In this document: positions 28,028-40,120 of the stretch, in pieces
Layout of the letters: each line of letters opens with the position of its first letter
Numbering within the stretch: the first letter of the stretch is position 1
DNA from: Azolla caroliniana
Taxonomy: Eukaryota; Polypodiophyta
Direction of reading: 5' to 3'
Assembly: GCA_043228905.1 (NCBI GenBank)
Contig: JBHGNT010000011.1
Location: 8,804,001-8,868,000 of the forward strand
DNA: 64,000 nt
The notes under the pieces: generated by a model
Told to the model about the DNA's origin: nothing
Databases searched by the model: none
Seen by the model: the letters and a program-made list of their open reading frames with translations, nothing else
Program-made: the position numbers and the translations under genes

Positions 28028-29888
28028 CCGCCTCTTCGATCGTCTGATTTTTCCACTCGGCCACGCCGTTCTATTGCAGCGTGTATCTGCAGGAGAATTC
28101 ACGCTGAATTCCTTCCTTCTGTAGATAATTTGAGAACTAGTCGGAGAAGTAATCATTCCCACCATCGGACCTTAGGCACTTGATCTTTCGTTCGGTTTCC
28201 TTTTCTGCAAGGCTCTTTACCTTCAGGAAACAAGCGAAGACTTCGCTCTCTTCGCGATCAAGCACGACCAAGTGTGCTGAGAGAAGTCATCAATAAAAGT
28301 CACGAAATATCGGTTTCCACCGAGACTCACGTTCTATGCCGGTCCCCATACATTCGAATGGATCACATCGGGCGGATTTTGACTCCGGTTACGCTCATTG
28401 GGGAATGGAAGTCGGTGATGATTTCCCAAGTGGCAGGCTTCGCAGACTTGGCCCTTTCGGCCACTGAATTCCAACAAGCTTCGGGAAATTTACGTGGCTG
28501 AACCGCTTGTGCCACAGGTTGATATCCGATTTGACCTTTTGCCCTTTTGCGAACATAACGGTGCCTATGTCATTGGTTTCGAGGATAAACATCCTCCATT
28601 CACGGCACCCTTGTGCGATTATCTTGCCTTCCTCTTCTATGAAGCACCCAAGATGAGTAAATCGTACTTGCATGCCTTGGTCGACTATCTGTTTGACCGA
28701 CACAAAATTCTTGGTGATTGTTGGAACATACAAGACATTCCTCATGATTCCCTTATGGCCATCATGGTTGAGAGGGATATCTCCAATATGTTCAATGGGG
28801 TGAGGGGTGTCATCGCCAATTTCGACGACCCTTGGTTGCTCCGGCTTCTCTAGAGTCGAGAACCACTCTTGGTGATTTTTCATATGGTTTGACGCTCCCG
28901 AATCCACATACCATACCTCGTTCCTCGAGGTATTCACCACCATCGAATTGGCTTTGTGCTTCATTACGAAGGTAGCCTGTTCTGACTCGCCTTGAGCCTT
29001 CCGTGTAGTGGGATCTCGGCTCGATCTGGCTTTGTCCGAATCGGCTCGTTTCTTCCAGCACTCGCTCTCCATGTGGGCCTTTTTTCCACAATACCAGTAG
29101 TCAGTTGTGGCCTTCCCTTGCCGGTTGCCGGTGCCGCCATGAATCCCCCTACCTGTGGATTGGTCGGAGGTTCTTCTGGCATTCCGATTATGCCGCACAT
29201 TCTGATCTTGTCGGCCGTCTCCATTATGCACCGACCCACCTCGTCCACCACGATTTTGGGGCCTCTTTTCCTCCATGTACAACATTTTGTTGTTGTCGTG
29301 TGTACTCGTCGACGCACCTGCATGGTTTTCTTCTACGAGCAACATTGATTGAAGCTCAAAGAATGATGGCGTATTCTCCCTTGTGTAGACATCCGTTCTG
29401 AATGCTCCAAGCTTTGACACTAACCCACCAAGAAAAACCTACACCATTTCATCTTCCTCGATGTTCACATTGACGGAGGCGAGAGAGTCGTAGATCTCCT
29501 TGATTCAGGTTTTTATAGTCGACCACAGACAGATCTTTCTGTCGGACATTGCTAAGCTCTTGCCTGAGCTGCAACTTCCTGGCCATTGTGCTAGCGGTGA
29601 AAATCCTCTTGAGATTCGCCATGTGTCCTTTGGCATCTTAGCATCCTGAATGTAGCTCAAGAGCTGGTCACTTACACAGGACGCGAAGCAGTAGAGAACT
29701 TTGCTTGCCGCTTGTTCCCAAACTGGAAAGTTTCTATGTGTCGATTAGGGTGCTGCATCATTAGCTCCGTTGACATAACTCTAGTAACCATGACCAAGTA
29801 GGTATTGGTGCATCTTGTAAGACCAAGATGCGTAGTTGCTCCTGTCGAGCTTCTCAGTCGGTAGTGAGCTTCCCATTCCTCTGTCCAT
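28028..29888 (-). pseudogene. COP3a gag, protease and integrase start (truncated)
   Basis: Gag begins at ATG 29888 (MDRGMGSSLPTEKLDRSNY) and suffers a stop and frameshifts before 29420. From 29420 to 28395 the frame is open. It holds the knuckle CGKKAHMESEC (YWYCGKK, first Cys not visible), the protease site VWYVDSGASNHM, and the pre-integrase domain NLWHKRFSHVNF. Integrase core fragments follow to 28028, where the element is cut. It is clearly related to COP1 (the same LPTEKLDR start and DSGASNHM) but not the same family. Confidence 0.82.
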
Positions 29889-29978
29889 ATTGTTGTCGTA
29901 TCTTTTCCGACATCGAGAAAAACTTGCTATCTTTATCACTTGCTTTTTTGTCAGCTATAAAGGAGTCTCAACCCTCGC

Positions 29979-29990
29979 GCTCTAATACCA
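29979..29990 (-). promoter_or_regulatory. Primer binding site of COP3a
   Basis: The minus strand reads TGGTATTAGAGC, one C-to-T change from the iMet site. Confidence 0.8.
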
Positions 29991-30373
29991 TAAAAAGGAA
30001 TACGTGTGGAAGTGTGTGCGTAAAAGACGCAGAATAGAGTACACAGTTCAGAAATATGACAATTCGGTGAAGCACAGAAAACACAGAGAGAAAAGAAGAG
30101 AGATAGAGATAGAGAGAGCACTCTGTATGTGCTTTGTGATCAGTGAGCACTTTTTATACAAGCCCTCGACGCGTGGGCTGACACAAGTACTGTCAGTATT
30201 TGACTGCTCATAAATGAGGTCATACAATAACTCCCAAAATATATTCCTCCATAGAATATCTATCCAACGGCCTTTCGGTTTATGCACCGCTACGACCTCT
30301 CGTTGTGCGCCTGGTTTACACACCCAATTTACGCACCGGTATACGCACCCAATGTTGAGCTTGTATCTCAATA
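29991..30373 (-). repeat. 5' LTR of COP3a
   Basis: About 383 bp, alignable with the solo LTR 61153-61555 through GGAATATATTTGGGAGTTA-like and TACTGTCAGTA-like blocks. Both ends have decayed: TATTGAG instead of TGTTGAG at the start, and TTTTTA without the final CA at the end. Confidence 0.8.
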
Positions 30374-32362
30374 GAATCCCTTCACCACGATCCAAGCTTT
30401 GTATCTTGGTGGATTTCCGGCATCTCCTGGTTTCAACTTGTACACCCACTTGTTCCAAAGCGCTCTCTTTCCTTTCGGCAGCTCCATGAGTTCATATGTG
30501 TGGTTCTCATGCACAAAATCCATCTCATCCTGCATGGCACTTCCACTTGCGGTTGTGGGTGTCTTTCTCTGCTTCTTCGAAACTTTCTGGCTCCCCCTCA
30601 ACGGTCAACAATACATGCTCTACATCCGGGGGAGCCTTCTCTCTCTTAGAAAGTATCTTTGTCCTTGGTTCTCATTCACCGGTTCCTCTGTTTGTTCTTT
30701 ATCCGATTCTGACTCGGGGTCTTGTCCGGTTCTGGGGTCCAGATGTTCTTCTTCTTCTTGGGTCAGTTCTGTTTCTTGTCCAAATCTGGCCGGTTCATCG
30801 AGCATCATCCGACTTCCAGCCGGATGGATCCTTGCTTCTTCCAATCGATCTCTGTCGGTCGACCACGAGTTCACTATCTTCTTTTCTGACTCCCAGTCGA
30901 CAATAGTCTTGTCTTCCATGAAGACTATGTCTCAACTCTGGAAGACCTTCTTGTCGAGCAAGTCCCACACGCGGTAGCCGAACTCATCATCGTCGTATCC
31001 AAGGAATATGCATGATCTGGTTCATTCTCTCGGCCAACCCGTTTAGTTTCAGTGTCTTCGGCACGATGAATTTGAATTGGTTTCCTTTTGATCGGCAGTA
31101 CTCTTCGAACTACCCCTGGTATTAGCCTCCGTTGTTTGCTTGAACCGCCTTTAGCTTCCGTTCGGATTCTCTTTCCACTCTCGCGTGGAGATCCTTGAAG
31201 ACGGTCAACACCTAATCCTTTGTCTTCAGAGGTGAGGCCCACAACTTCCGGTTGTGGTCGTTTATGAACGTCACGAAGTACTTTGATCTGACATGTGACT
31301 TCATGTCCACTTGACACACATCGGTGTGCACCAGCTCCAATGGTGCATTCCGTCTCATCGGTGGTCTTGTTCGGAAAGAGGTTCGGTTTTGTTGGCCGGC
31401 CAAGCAGGTGATGCACTTCTCAAGCTGCACATCCTTCATTTCCGAATGAGATTGTCCTCAACAAGTCTTCGCATCCCCTTTTGGCTCATATGACATAGCC
31501 TCTTGTGCCACATCTCACCGATAGTGTTAGCTCTTCTTCACTTGTCGCGACTTCCGACGTTCCTTTCCAATCCGAACTCCTCTAATCAGGACCCTTCTTC
31601 GAGTCAGCATTGTTCATTCCTTTCTCCTTCCGGAAGTGTCGCCAATTCTTCTGGAAGTGCCCTGACTTCCCACAATAGAAGCACATGGCCTCCCCCTTGA
31701 CTTCCATCTCGTCACCGACTTGTCCCGATTCTGGGGACTCCAATTCCGGTTTCTCCCTCGTTGTGCATCGGATTCAGTAATCAAGACTTTTGTGTCGGAG
31801 ATCACTTCTTTGTCTTTCCGACGCGCCTCTTCATTTAGCAAGCTCGACTTTACTCTTGCTAGGGATAGTTGTTTCCCTTCCGGCCTTGACGTTGCCCAAG
31901 GTGACAACTAGCGTCTCCCAACTATCTAGGAGGGAATCGAACAATAGCAATGCAAGAACCGCATTGGCTAGAGGTACTTCCAACGAGGTGGTTTGATTTA
32001 TGTGCTTTGCCATGCTGGATCCGTCCTGGTACCAGAGTCTCACTAACTTCCGGAATATTGAGACCCGATTTATGGCGTTTTTACTCTCCACCATCGTACT
32101 GATTTTCTCCTAGAGCACATGAGCCTTACTTTCTTCATTAAAGTTGTTGTATAGGCTCATGTTGATGAATCATCGAATGTATGCCGTCATCTTCATATGC
32201 ATCACCTCCTACGTTGTGGCATTGATCTTGTCCGGTTTCTTGTCCCCGAATTGTATTGGCAGCCAGAGATCTTTGACCACGAGCATGTCCCTCATCTTCG
32301 ACTTCCACACTGGGTAGTTGGAGCCGGTGAGCTTGAACATGCTTCCGAATGAATCTTCCATT
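30374..32362 (-). pseudogene. COP2r gag-pol (decayed, partial)
   Basis: The start is ATG 32362 (MEDSFGSMFKLTGSNYPVW). Stops interrupt gag early (near 32208, 32171, 32112). The knuckle reads CFYCGKSGHFQKNW, with the last Cys changed to Trp. The protease region is deleted: SEEEL runs straight into the integrase finger near 31530. Integrase has VHTDVCQV (about 31320) and FINDHNRKLW. RT starts with NKWVYKLKPGDAGNPPRY and ends at VVKG where COP3a begins. Compared with COP2a the order is the same. Confidence 0.85.
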
Positions 32363-32398
32363 TTCTTCAAGGTTTAGAACCTTCGCTCTTATACTAGT

Positions 32399-32891
32399 TT
32401 GTGCGGAAATGGTGCTCGGCCACAACCGAGTCTCAATCACACAATGGAAGCAACTGAAAAACAGAAATGAGACAACACATGATGTTAATGGGGAAAACCC
32501 TAAAAAGGAAAAACCCATGGGAGCCCACAGACTCCAACTATCACTATGAGAGGAATGATACAATGGGAGACTAAGAGACAACGACCTCGAGCTCTGTCTT
32601 CGCCAACCGATGGTTACAACAGAAAAGCTTTCTGTATCTCTCTCTCTCTCTCTCTCTTTGCAACTCTATACACACATTAACAAGTGATTGCCCAAAGTCA
32701 TATTTATACTTATATGACTTTAGACTATTTACAAATATGGCCATGATAGGCACACTAGAAACGTATTTACAGATATATCCCTGGATCTGGTTCACACCGA
32801 ATACATCCGGATCCGTCCGATCCAGTTCCATCCTTCGGCTCGTACGATCAGGCTCATCTGGATCCCATCTAGAGGGAACAAACTCCCAACA
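32399..32891 (-). repeat. 5' LTR of COP2r
   Basis: It begins TGTTGGGAGTTTGTTCCC on the minus strand at 32891. It shares the inverted repeat around the TATA box with COP2a/COP4 (plus-strand AAGTCATATTTATACTTATA, about 32697) and the GGTTGTGGCCGAGCAC end region. A (CT)n tract lies at about 32638-32658. The inner edge is approximate because the primer site (TAGTATAAGAGC-like) is mutated. Confidence 0.75.
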
Positions 32892-33247
32892 CCACGTTAC
32901 ATTCATTGGCCTTCTGTATCCACTCGGTAGCCTACTTTCGGATGGCCTCCTGAGACTCCCACTCTACAGCTTTCCCTTTGGACCTAGTGGTGACTTGTTG
33001 GACATCTGTAACTTCCGCGATCACGATGTTTACTACCGGTTGTTTCTTGTTAGCCTTGATCGGGCACTGGCTACTGTAATAGCCATCTTTTTGACAATAG
33101 TAACAATACACTTTTCAGTTGCTCGATTCCCCTTTTTCCGCACTACCCGCCTACACACTGGAATTCATTCGGTTGTTCTCTTCCGGCCTCCTCTACTCTG
33201 ATTGTGTGGCGGTTGTGTTTATATCCATCTCCCGATGGTATTCTCGG
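32892..33247 (-). pseudogene. GYP-D gag end fragment
   Basis: It encodes the third zinc knuckle CYYCQKDGYYSSQC (His changed to Tyr) and the following VTDVQQVTTRSKGKAVEWE stretch, matching GYP-B/C. It is continuous with 62264-63810 once CHR1b is removed. CHR1b flanks CTCGG (33243-33247) and CTTGG (62264-62268) look like a TSD with one change. Confidence 0.82.
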
Positions 33248-33720
33248 TGTTATGTACACATAACATTGGTGAGGGTAGGTCACAAATATTTACATTAGTG
33301 AAGGGTATGTTCACTAATGTTAAAAAGGGGACTAATGATTGGATAGAAGGAATGATAGGTGCATGCACTATCATGATTTGGACAACCAATGAATGGAGAG
33401 CCCTTTAGAAAGGCACATCTATTCAAGGGGCCTAGGAAAAGGTATAAATATGAGGCATAACTACCCTCATAATCAAATTACGTCGGAAGGTTGCTGTCTT
33501 AGACACCGGTGGTGCGGGCTAGGCTTTCGTCTCAACGATTGTGTTTATCTCTTCCAAGGTATCAGTCATCCTAATATCCGGCGGTATGGGACGTCGGTGG
33601 TAGGTTGACTATGTCTAGATCATAGCTCGGGGGTGGTCAGGTAGAACGGGTTCTTCTATCCATTCTATTTTCCTTCTTTTACTTTAGTTTGGTCTATTGA
33701 TTAGTAATAGACTCTTAACA
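33248..33720 (+). repeat. 5' LTR of CHR1b
   Basis: TGTTATGTACACATAAC...ACTCTTAACA. The first 20 bases form a GTTATGTgtACATAAC inverted repeat. A TATA-like GGTATAAATATG lies at about 33440. Confidence 0.95.
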
Positions 33721-33721
33721 G

Positions 33722-33733
33722 TGGTATCAAAGC
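33722..33733 (+). promoter_or_regulatory. Primer binding site of CHR1b
   Basis: TGGTATCAAAGC, one G-to-A change from CHR1a, one base after the LTR. Confidence 0.88.
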
Positions 33734-34038
33734 ATTTACTAACAATTTTTTTTTGTTGTTTTGATGTTTTTTGCGTGTGAGCGATGGGGATCTAACAAGG
33801 CTCGTCATGCTCTTCACAGGATCAAAACAACATTCTTAACCCGATATTCTTCTTTCTCGATCTCTCTTTTCTTTTCTATGATGCTTTCTTCTAGGTCATA
33901 TGGAAGTGGTATTATGTTTTCTTTTCTTTTGCTTTCTTCTTTCTACCATCATACAATGTTAATCTACTTATGCATTGGGTCGAGCGTGTTTGTAGTAATC
34001 GCACACGCTCAATTCATGGCCCTTTTGCATATTGCGAT
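33734..34038 (+). other. CHR1b leader, first part
   Basis: Collinear with the minus-strand CHR1a leader (about 2780-3090), including GCGTGTGAGCGA and GGGTCGAGCGTG. It ends at the COP1b target site GCGAT. No gene is seen. Confidence 0.85.
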
Positions 34039-34209
34039 TGTAAAGAATCAAGAGATGGATTCTTGTGAAGCGGAAGAGATGTGAGTTATGTGTGTGTGTA
34101 AGCGAGAGAGAGAGAGTGAGTGAGTGAAACACAGAGAATACGCAAGGTAAAAGTATATTGACAAAGGAGAAAGACTCAACATTATACAAGGTGGGAGGAG
34201 GGTGCTTTA
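34039..34209 (-). repeat. 3' LTR of COP1b, first piece
   Basis: Starts TGTAAAGAATC (plus strand) and is cut at CTTTA, the COP2a target; it continues at 45030-45248. Confidence 0.93.
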
Positions 34210-34867
34210 TGTTGGGAGACAGGTCCCTCCGGATGGGAAGGGAGAAGAACAATGCCGACGAACAAACTCAGTATGAACCGAAACGTTATGAGGAGTACCC
34301 GGCTACGGAGAGCCGGATGGTGCAGGCCCAATATGAACCGGATGAGGAGTACCCGGCTACGGAGAGCCGGATGGTGCAGGCCCGGTATGAACCGGAGGAA
34401 GAGACATATTCGTAAATATGTTTCTCAGAGCCAATTGTGGCTATATTTGTAAATAGCCGAAAAGTCATATTAGTATAAATATGACTTAGGGCAAACTAAT
34501 ATTATGTTGTTGTCATTCTTCCTTGTTGGTGCAAGAAGAAGAGAGAGTGCGTAACTGTACAGAGATAGAGAGAGAGAGACGAGGTCGTTGCCTCTGTTGT
34601 AACCGCCGCCTGTGGCGAAGATTTGTGAGCACGAAGTCGGTGCCTCAGTGAACTCACTGTTTTGTACATTCATACATAGTGACAGTTTGCAGCCTGTGGG
34701 CTGCCGTGGTTTTTTCCCTAGCTTGGGGTTTTCCACGTAAACCTCCTGTGTACCTCTTCTCTCCTTTTGTGTCGCGTGTGCTTTTTTTGTTTCCTGTTTT
34801 TTCTGTGAAAGTAAAGAATCTCGGTTGTGGCTGAGCGTCAGACATAAGGAACGTTGGGTTCCCGTCA
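34210..34867 (+). repeat. 5' LTR of COP2a
   Basis: TGTTGGGAGACAGG...GGTTCCCGTCA, 658 bp. It has two 54-bp repeat units (about 34288-34395) where the 3' LTR has one. Confidence 0.95.
34404..34487 (+). promoter_or_regulatory. Core promoter with three inverted repeats, COP2a 5' LTR
   Basis: Three inverted repeats follow each other: ACATATT/AATATGT (34404-34421), GGCTAT/ATAGCC (34439-34458) and AAGTCATATT/AATATGACTT (34462-34487). The TATA box TATAAAT (34474) lies inside the third. The arrangement is kept in the 3' LTR, in COP4 and in the solo LTRs. Confidence 0.7.
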
Positions 34868-34869
34868 AG

Positions 34870-34881
34870 TGGTATCAGAGC
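34870..34881 (+). promoter_or_regulatory. Primer binding site of COP2a
   Basis: TGGTATCAGAGC, a perfect iMet-type site, two bases after the LTR. Confidence 0.92.
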
Positions 34882-34897
34882 AAAATCGACACAGAAA

Positions 34898-37800
34898 ATG
34901 GATGAATCGTTTGGCGGCATATTCAAGCTCACCGGCTCCAACTATTCAGTGTGGAAGTCGAAGATGAGGGACATGCTCGTTGTTAAAGACCTCTGGCTGC
35001 CGGTTCAGTTCGGGGACAAGAGACCGGACAAAATCGACGCCGCGATATGGGAGGTGATGCACATGAAGACAACGGCGTACATACGGTGCTTCATCGACAT
35101 GAGCCTGTACAACAACTTCAATGAAGAGAGCAAGGCTCATGAGCTCTGGGAGAAGATCGGCATAATGTTTCAAAACAAAAATGCTGTTAATCAGGTTTCG
35201 GTATTCCGGAAGCTAGTAAGACTCCGGTACCAAGATGGCTCCAGCATGGAGGAGCATATGAATGTCTTCCAGGGGCTGATACACCAGGCAACGTCATTGG
35301 AAGTACCTCTTGCCGATGAGGTACTAGCGCTACTCCTGCTCGGTTCCCTCCCGGATAGCTGGGAGACGTTGGTTGTCACTTTGGGCGACGTCGGGCCGGA
35401 AGGAAAACGGTTATCCCTAGCAAGAGTAAAGTCGAGCTTGCTAGATGAGGAGGCGCGTCGGAAGGATAAAGATACGAGCTCTGACTCCAAAGCGCTCCTT
35501 ACTGAATCGGAACGCAGAAGACATAGAAACCGTAGTCCTCAGAACCGGGAGAAGTCGGGGACACGGTCTAAGTCAAGGGGGAGGCCTACTTGCTTCTATT
35601 GCGGCAAGCCGGGACACTTCCAAAAGAACTGTCGGCATTTCCGTAAAGACAAGGAAACCGACGGTACCGATTCGAAGCAAACCCAGAACCAGAACGGTAC
35701 AGACCGGAACGGTAAGGACCGGAGGGGGCCGGACCGGAAGGGAACGACGGCAATCGCGGCAAGTGAAGAAGAGTTGATGCTCATCACCGAGGAGAGTGAG
35801 ATAAACCTTGCCGGCGACGAGATGACCTGGGTGGTAGACTCCGGAGCATCGTTCCACCTTACCCCGGACCGAAAATGCTTCTCATCCTACTCAGCCGGTG
35901 ATCACGGCTGTGTCCGGATGGGGAATGAAGGAACATGCCGAATTGTCGGCATAGGAGACGTGTGGCTAACAACACCAACCGGATGCAAGTTGCTGCTGAA
36001 GGATGTCCGACACGTTCCGGAGGTTCGTCTGAACCTGATATCAGCCGGTCGGCTAGATGATGAAGGCTACACGGGTAGCATTCGGAACGGTGTCATGAAA
36101 TTCAGCAAAGGGAGCCTGATTGTGGCTCGGGCCCGGAAGGTAAACACACTGTACTTGATGAATGCCCTGTTATGTCCGGAAGAAGTGAACGTAGCATCCG
36201 ACACTGCTGGTGAGCTGTGGCACAAGAGGCTGTGTCATATGAGTGAGAAGGGGATGAAGAGGCTTGCAGACGACAACCTCATTCTAGTGAAGAACGTGCA
36301 CTTAGAGAAGTGCACTGATTGTCTGGCCGGTAAGCAGAACCGGACCTCTTTCCGACCAAGGCCACTGATGAGACGTAATGCACCACTGGAGTTGGTGCAT
36401 ACGGATGTGTGTCAAGTAGACACGAAGTCACATGCCGGAGCGCAGTACTTCGTGACGTTCATAGATGACCACAGCCGGAAGCTGTGGGCCACACCATTGA
36501 AGACGAAGGATCAGGTGCTATCTGTCTTCAAAGAGCTCCACACGAGAGTGGAAAGAGAAACCGGCCGGAAGCTGAAGGCGGTTCGAGCAAACAACGGAGG
36601 AGAATACCGGGGGCAGTTCGAGGAGTACTGCCGCTCGAAGGGGATCCGGCTCGAATTTACCGTGCCGAAGACGCCGGAACTAAACGGACTGGCTGAGAGG
36701 ATGAACCGGACCATAATGGAGAGGGTCCGGAGTATGCTAGCGCATGCAAAACTACCCAAGAAGTTTTGGGCTGAGGCACTGTCGACGACGACATATGTGA
36801 TAAACAGATCACCCTCAGTATCCTTGGTCGGAGACACGCCACAGAGAGTATGGACCGGTAAGGAAGTGTCCTACCGGCATCTGAGGGTGTTCGGGTGTCT
36901 CGCGTACGTGCATGTTGCAAAGGACCGGAGAGGAAAGTTAGATCCAAAGACCCGGCCATGCATATTCCTCGGTTACGGTGACGATGAGTTCGGCTACCGA
37001 GTGTGGGACCCGGTGGACAAGAAGGTATTCCGGAGTCGAGATATTATCTTCATGGAGGACAAGACGCTCGCCAACTTGGAGTCGGAGAAGAAGATAATGA
37101 ACTCCGAGTCGACCGGTAAGGATAGACTCTACGATGAGCAGACCCAACCGGCAAGAGACCGGTTAGCACTCGAGGAACCAGCCGGTTACGGTGAGGATAT
37201 CGAACCGGCAGAAGAAGAAGTAGAGGAAGCTGAGACCGGAACCGGCCAAGACCCCGAATCGGATTCGGATGAAGAGCAAATGGAGGAGCCGGTTACCGAA
37301 GCGCGAAGACGTAGATATCCTCTCAGAGAGAGAAGGGCGCCCCAGAGATTTCCGGATGCAGAGCATGTTCTGCTAACCGATGAGGGGGAGCCGGAAAGCT
37401 TCAAAGAAGCAAAGGAAGACACCCACAATAGAAAATGGTTAAGTGCCATGCAGGATGAGATGGATTCCCTGCATGAGAACCATACGTATGAATTGGTGGA
37501 GTTGCCGAAAGGAAAGCGGGCACTCCGAAACAAGTGGGTGTACAAGTTGAAACCGGGAGATGCCGGCAACCCCCCGAGATACAAAGCCAGGATCATGGTC
37601 AAGGGGTTCCAGCAGAAGAAGGGCATGGACTTCGATGAGATATTTGCCCCGGTAGTAAAGATGACCTCCATCCGGACGGTCTGAGTATAACAGCAAGCAT
37701 GGACCTCGAGGTAGAGCAGCTAGATGTGAAGACGGCATTCCTTCACGGCGACCTCGAAGAGGAGATCTACATGCAGCAACCTGAAGGATTTGTGGAGAAA

Positions 37801-38525
37801 GGGAAGGAGCACCTGGTATGCCGGTTGAAGAAGAGCCTGTACGGACTGAAGCAGGCTCCCCGGCAATGGTACCGAAAGTTCGACTCCTTCATGACCGATC
37901 AAGGGTACCACAAGACGCAAGCCGATCACTGCGTGTTTGTGAAGAAGTTTGAAGGAGGGGACTTCCTGATACTCCTCCTATACGTGGATGACATGTTGAT
38001 CGTCGGACGAGACCAAGCAAAAATACGGATGCTGAAGAAGGCTCTCAACCGGACCTTCTCAATGAAAGACTTGGGTCCGGCAAGACAAATGCTGGGGATG
38101 CACATCATCCGTAACCGGAAAGCGAAGCAATTATGGCTGTCACAGGAGAAGTACGTGACAAAGGTGCTTCACCGGTTCAATATGTCAGAAGCGAAACCGG
38201 TCGGATCGACACTTCCGGCAAACTGCAGGCTATCTGGCAAGCAAAGCCCGAAGACGAAAGCAGAGAAGGCGGATATGATGAAGATTCCATATGCCTCTGC
38301 CGTTGGGAGCTTGATGTACGCTATGGTGTGTACCCGACCGGATATAGGATACGCAGTCGGAGTGGTGAGCCGGTTCATGAGTAATCCCGGCAAGGAGCAT
38401 TGGAACGCGGTCAAATGGTTACTCCGGTACTTGAAGGGCACTTCAAATATGTGTCTCCGATTCGGCTCCGGAAAACCTCAACTGGACGGTTTCACCGATT
38501 CGGACATGTCGTCTGATGTGGATAC
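34898..38525 (+). pseudogene. COP2a gag-pol, main part (one frameshift)
   Basis: The frame is open from ATG 34898 for 928 codons to 37684. Gag starts MDESFGGIFKLTGSNYSVW. The knuckle CFYCGKPGHFQKNC is near residue 231. Protease WVVDSGASFHLT is near 311. The integrase finger is ELWHKRLCH...CTDC. In the core, VHTDVCQV and GLAERMNR are kept, but the second acidic residue is changed: RANNGGEY instead of RADNGGEY (COP4). RT begins NKWVYKLKPG. A one-base deletion near 37680 (CGGTCTG instead of CGGTGCTG in COP4) shifts the frame. RT continues from 37699 with KTAFLHGDLEEE, YGLKQAPRQWY and LLYVDDMLIVG. COP4 interrupts at GATAC (38521-38525); the end is at 43976-44413. Confidence 0.93.
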
Positions 38526-39193
38526 TGTTGGGATTTCGGTCCCTCCGGATGGGATGTCCGGAGATGAATGACGGCAAGCCCGGAGGCTGTTACGGAACCG
38601 TATGATGAAGAGTACCCGGCATGAAGCCGGATGAAGAGTACCCGACTGCGGATCCGGATGATGAAGACCCCGGTTACGGAGCCGGATGCTGAAGACCCCG
38701 GTTACGGAGCCGGAGGACGTATGTACCCGGAGAGAGATCCGGATGCGGGGACATATTTGTGAATATGTTTGCCAAGGGCCCTTGGGGCTATATTTGTAAA
38801 TAGCCCGAAAGTCATATATGTATAAATATGACTTAGGGCAAACAGTTTTGTTGTTGTTGCTCATTTTTCTGTTTTCCACTGAGAGGGAGCGAAGTGAGAG
38901 CAGCCGAGAGAGAGAGAAAGAGGAAGGAAGAGGTCGACGCCTCTATGTAATACCGCCGCCTGTGGCGAGGACAGCGAGCTCAAGGTCGTCGCCTTGCAGC
39001 TCGCCATTGTACATTCCCCACGTATAGTGATAGTTGGAGTCTTGCACTCCCGTGGTTTTTTTTCCCATTTAGGGTTTTCCACGCAAAACATCCAGTGTAC
39101 CCTTCTCTCTATTGTCTTCGTGCATTCTTGTATTTCCCGTTTTCTGTGAATCGATCCTGTTCCTCGGTTGTGGCCGAGCACGGAATTACAACA
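38526..39193 (+). repeat. 5' LTR of COP4
   Basis: TGTTGGGATTTCGG...AATTACAACA, 668 bp. It has two 30-bp units around CCCCGGTTACGGAGCCGGA, then the same three inverted repeats and TATA box as COP2a (38751-38834). Confidence 0.96.
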
Positions 39194-39196
39194 AAG

Positions 39197-39208
39197 TGGT
39201 ATCAGAGT
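39197..39208 (+). promoter_or_regulatory. Primer binding site of COP4
   Basis: TGGTATCAGAGT, iMet type with one terminal change, three bases after the LTR. Confidence 0.9.
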
Positions 39209-39224
39209 GACGGTAACACAGAAA

Positions 39225-40120
39225 ATGGAAGGCGGCAGCAGCGGGCAGCCGGGGATGATGGTGCTGAATGCGCAGAATTACGCCGACTGGAAGATCAAGA
39301 TGGAGGATCTTCTGATTGTTCGGGATCTGTACGAACCGATTGACAGGTCGGAAATACCGAAGGGGGTACTTGAGTCGGAATGGAGGCTTCTGAACCGGAA
39401 AGCCGTTGCAACCATTCGGCAATACGTCGACGTGAGTGTTCTACAACACGTGGCGAACGACACCAACGCATATGAGATGTGGCGGGAGCTGTCGGGCCTC
39501 TACGAGAGGAAGAATGCGTTGAACCGGACTTCCCTGATGAGAAAGATAGTGAACCTCAAGTACCGGGACGGCGAGAGTATGGTGGAACATGTAAGCACGT
39601 TCATGGGATTCGTTAACCAGCTGCGGCGATCAAGTTCCCGTTGGAGGATGCAATGCAAGCCATCATTCTGATGTGTACATTGCCGGACAGCTGGGAGAAC
39701 TTGGTGGTGACTCTCAGCACCTCCTGCACCGAAGATAACTTGTCCCTACAAACGGTAAAGACGAGTATTTTGAACGAAGAAGCGCGTCGGAGAGATAAAG
39801 AACCGGCCTCTGACTCGAAGGTGCTGCTTACCGAATCGGAACGGGGAAGACAATGGAACCGGAGTCCGCAAAGACGGGAGAAGTCGGGGACCCGGTCGCA
39901 GTCAAGAGGAAGACCCACATGCTTCCATTGTGGGAAGCCGGGGCACTTCCGGAAGAATTGTCGGCATTACCGAAAGGACAACGGAGCCGACGACACCGAT
40001 TCGAAGAAGTCACCGGAGAGAAACGGTGCATACCGGGGAGCCACGGACCGGAGAGGTCCGGATCGGCGAGGGTAGGACCGGAAAGGAACGACGGCACTCA
40101 CGGCAAGTGAAGAAGAGATA
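39225..40120 (+). pseudogene. COP4 gag (one frameshift and one stop)
   Basis: ATG 39225 opens Gag (MEGGSSGQPGMMVLNAQNY). The frame is lost by a probable one-base deletion near 39624 (CTGCGGCGATC, where CTGGCGGCGATC would keep frame) and continues in the next frame from about 39625. It passes PDSWENLVVTLS and the zinc knuckle CFHCGKPGHFRKNC (about 39920-39960) to a TAG at 40073-40075. After the stop the same frame leads straight into pol. COP2a has no stop there, so it is a mutation rather than a normal gag-pol boundary. Two changes are all that separate this element from a continuous Gag-Pol. Confidence 0.9.

Larger units (their letters stand above)
28028..30373 (-). mobile_element. COP3a, 5' fragment of a Ty1/copia element
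   Basis: It has a 5' LTR (29991-30373), a primer site, gag, protease and the start of integrase, then stops against the TCN LTR at about 28028. It lies inside RT of COP2r at 30374. Its Gag and LTR design are related to COP1. A solo LTR of this family with a perfect TSD occurs at 61153-61555, which helped set the LTR ends. Confidence 0.82.
30374..32891 (-). mobile_element. COP2r, 5' fragment of a Tnt1/Tork-like copia element
   Basis: It has a 5' LTR (32399-32891), a weak primer site, and gag-pol to the first part of RT, where COP3a is inserted. The 3' part is missing. Gag and Pol align with COP2a, but the LTR is distinct in U3. It lies within GYP-D, which appears at 32892. Confidence 0.82.

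Noticed and set aside
40073-40075. TAG as a programmed gag-pol readthrough stop in COP4
   Set aside because: The close relative COP2a has no stop at this place, and COP4 gag also has a frameshift, so simple mutation is more likely.
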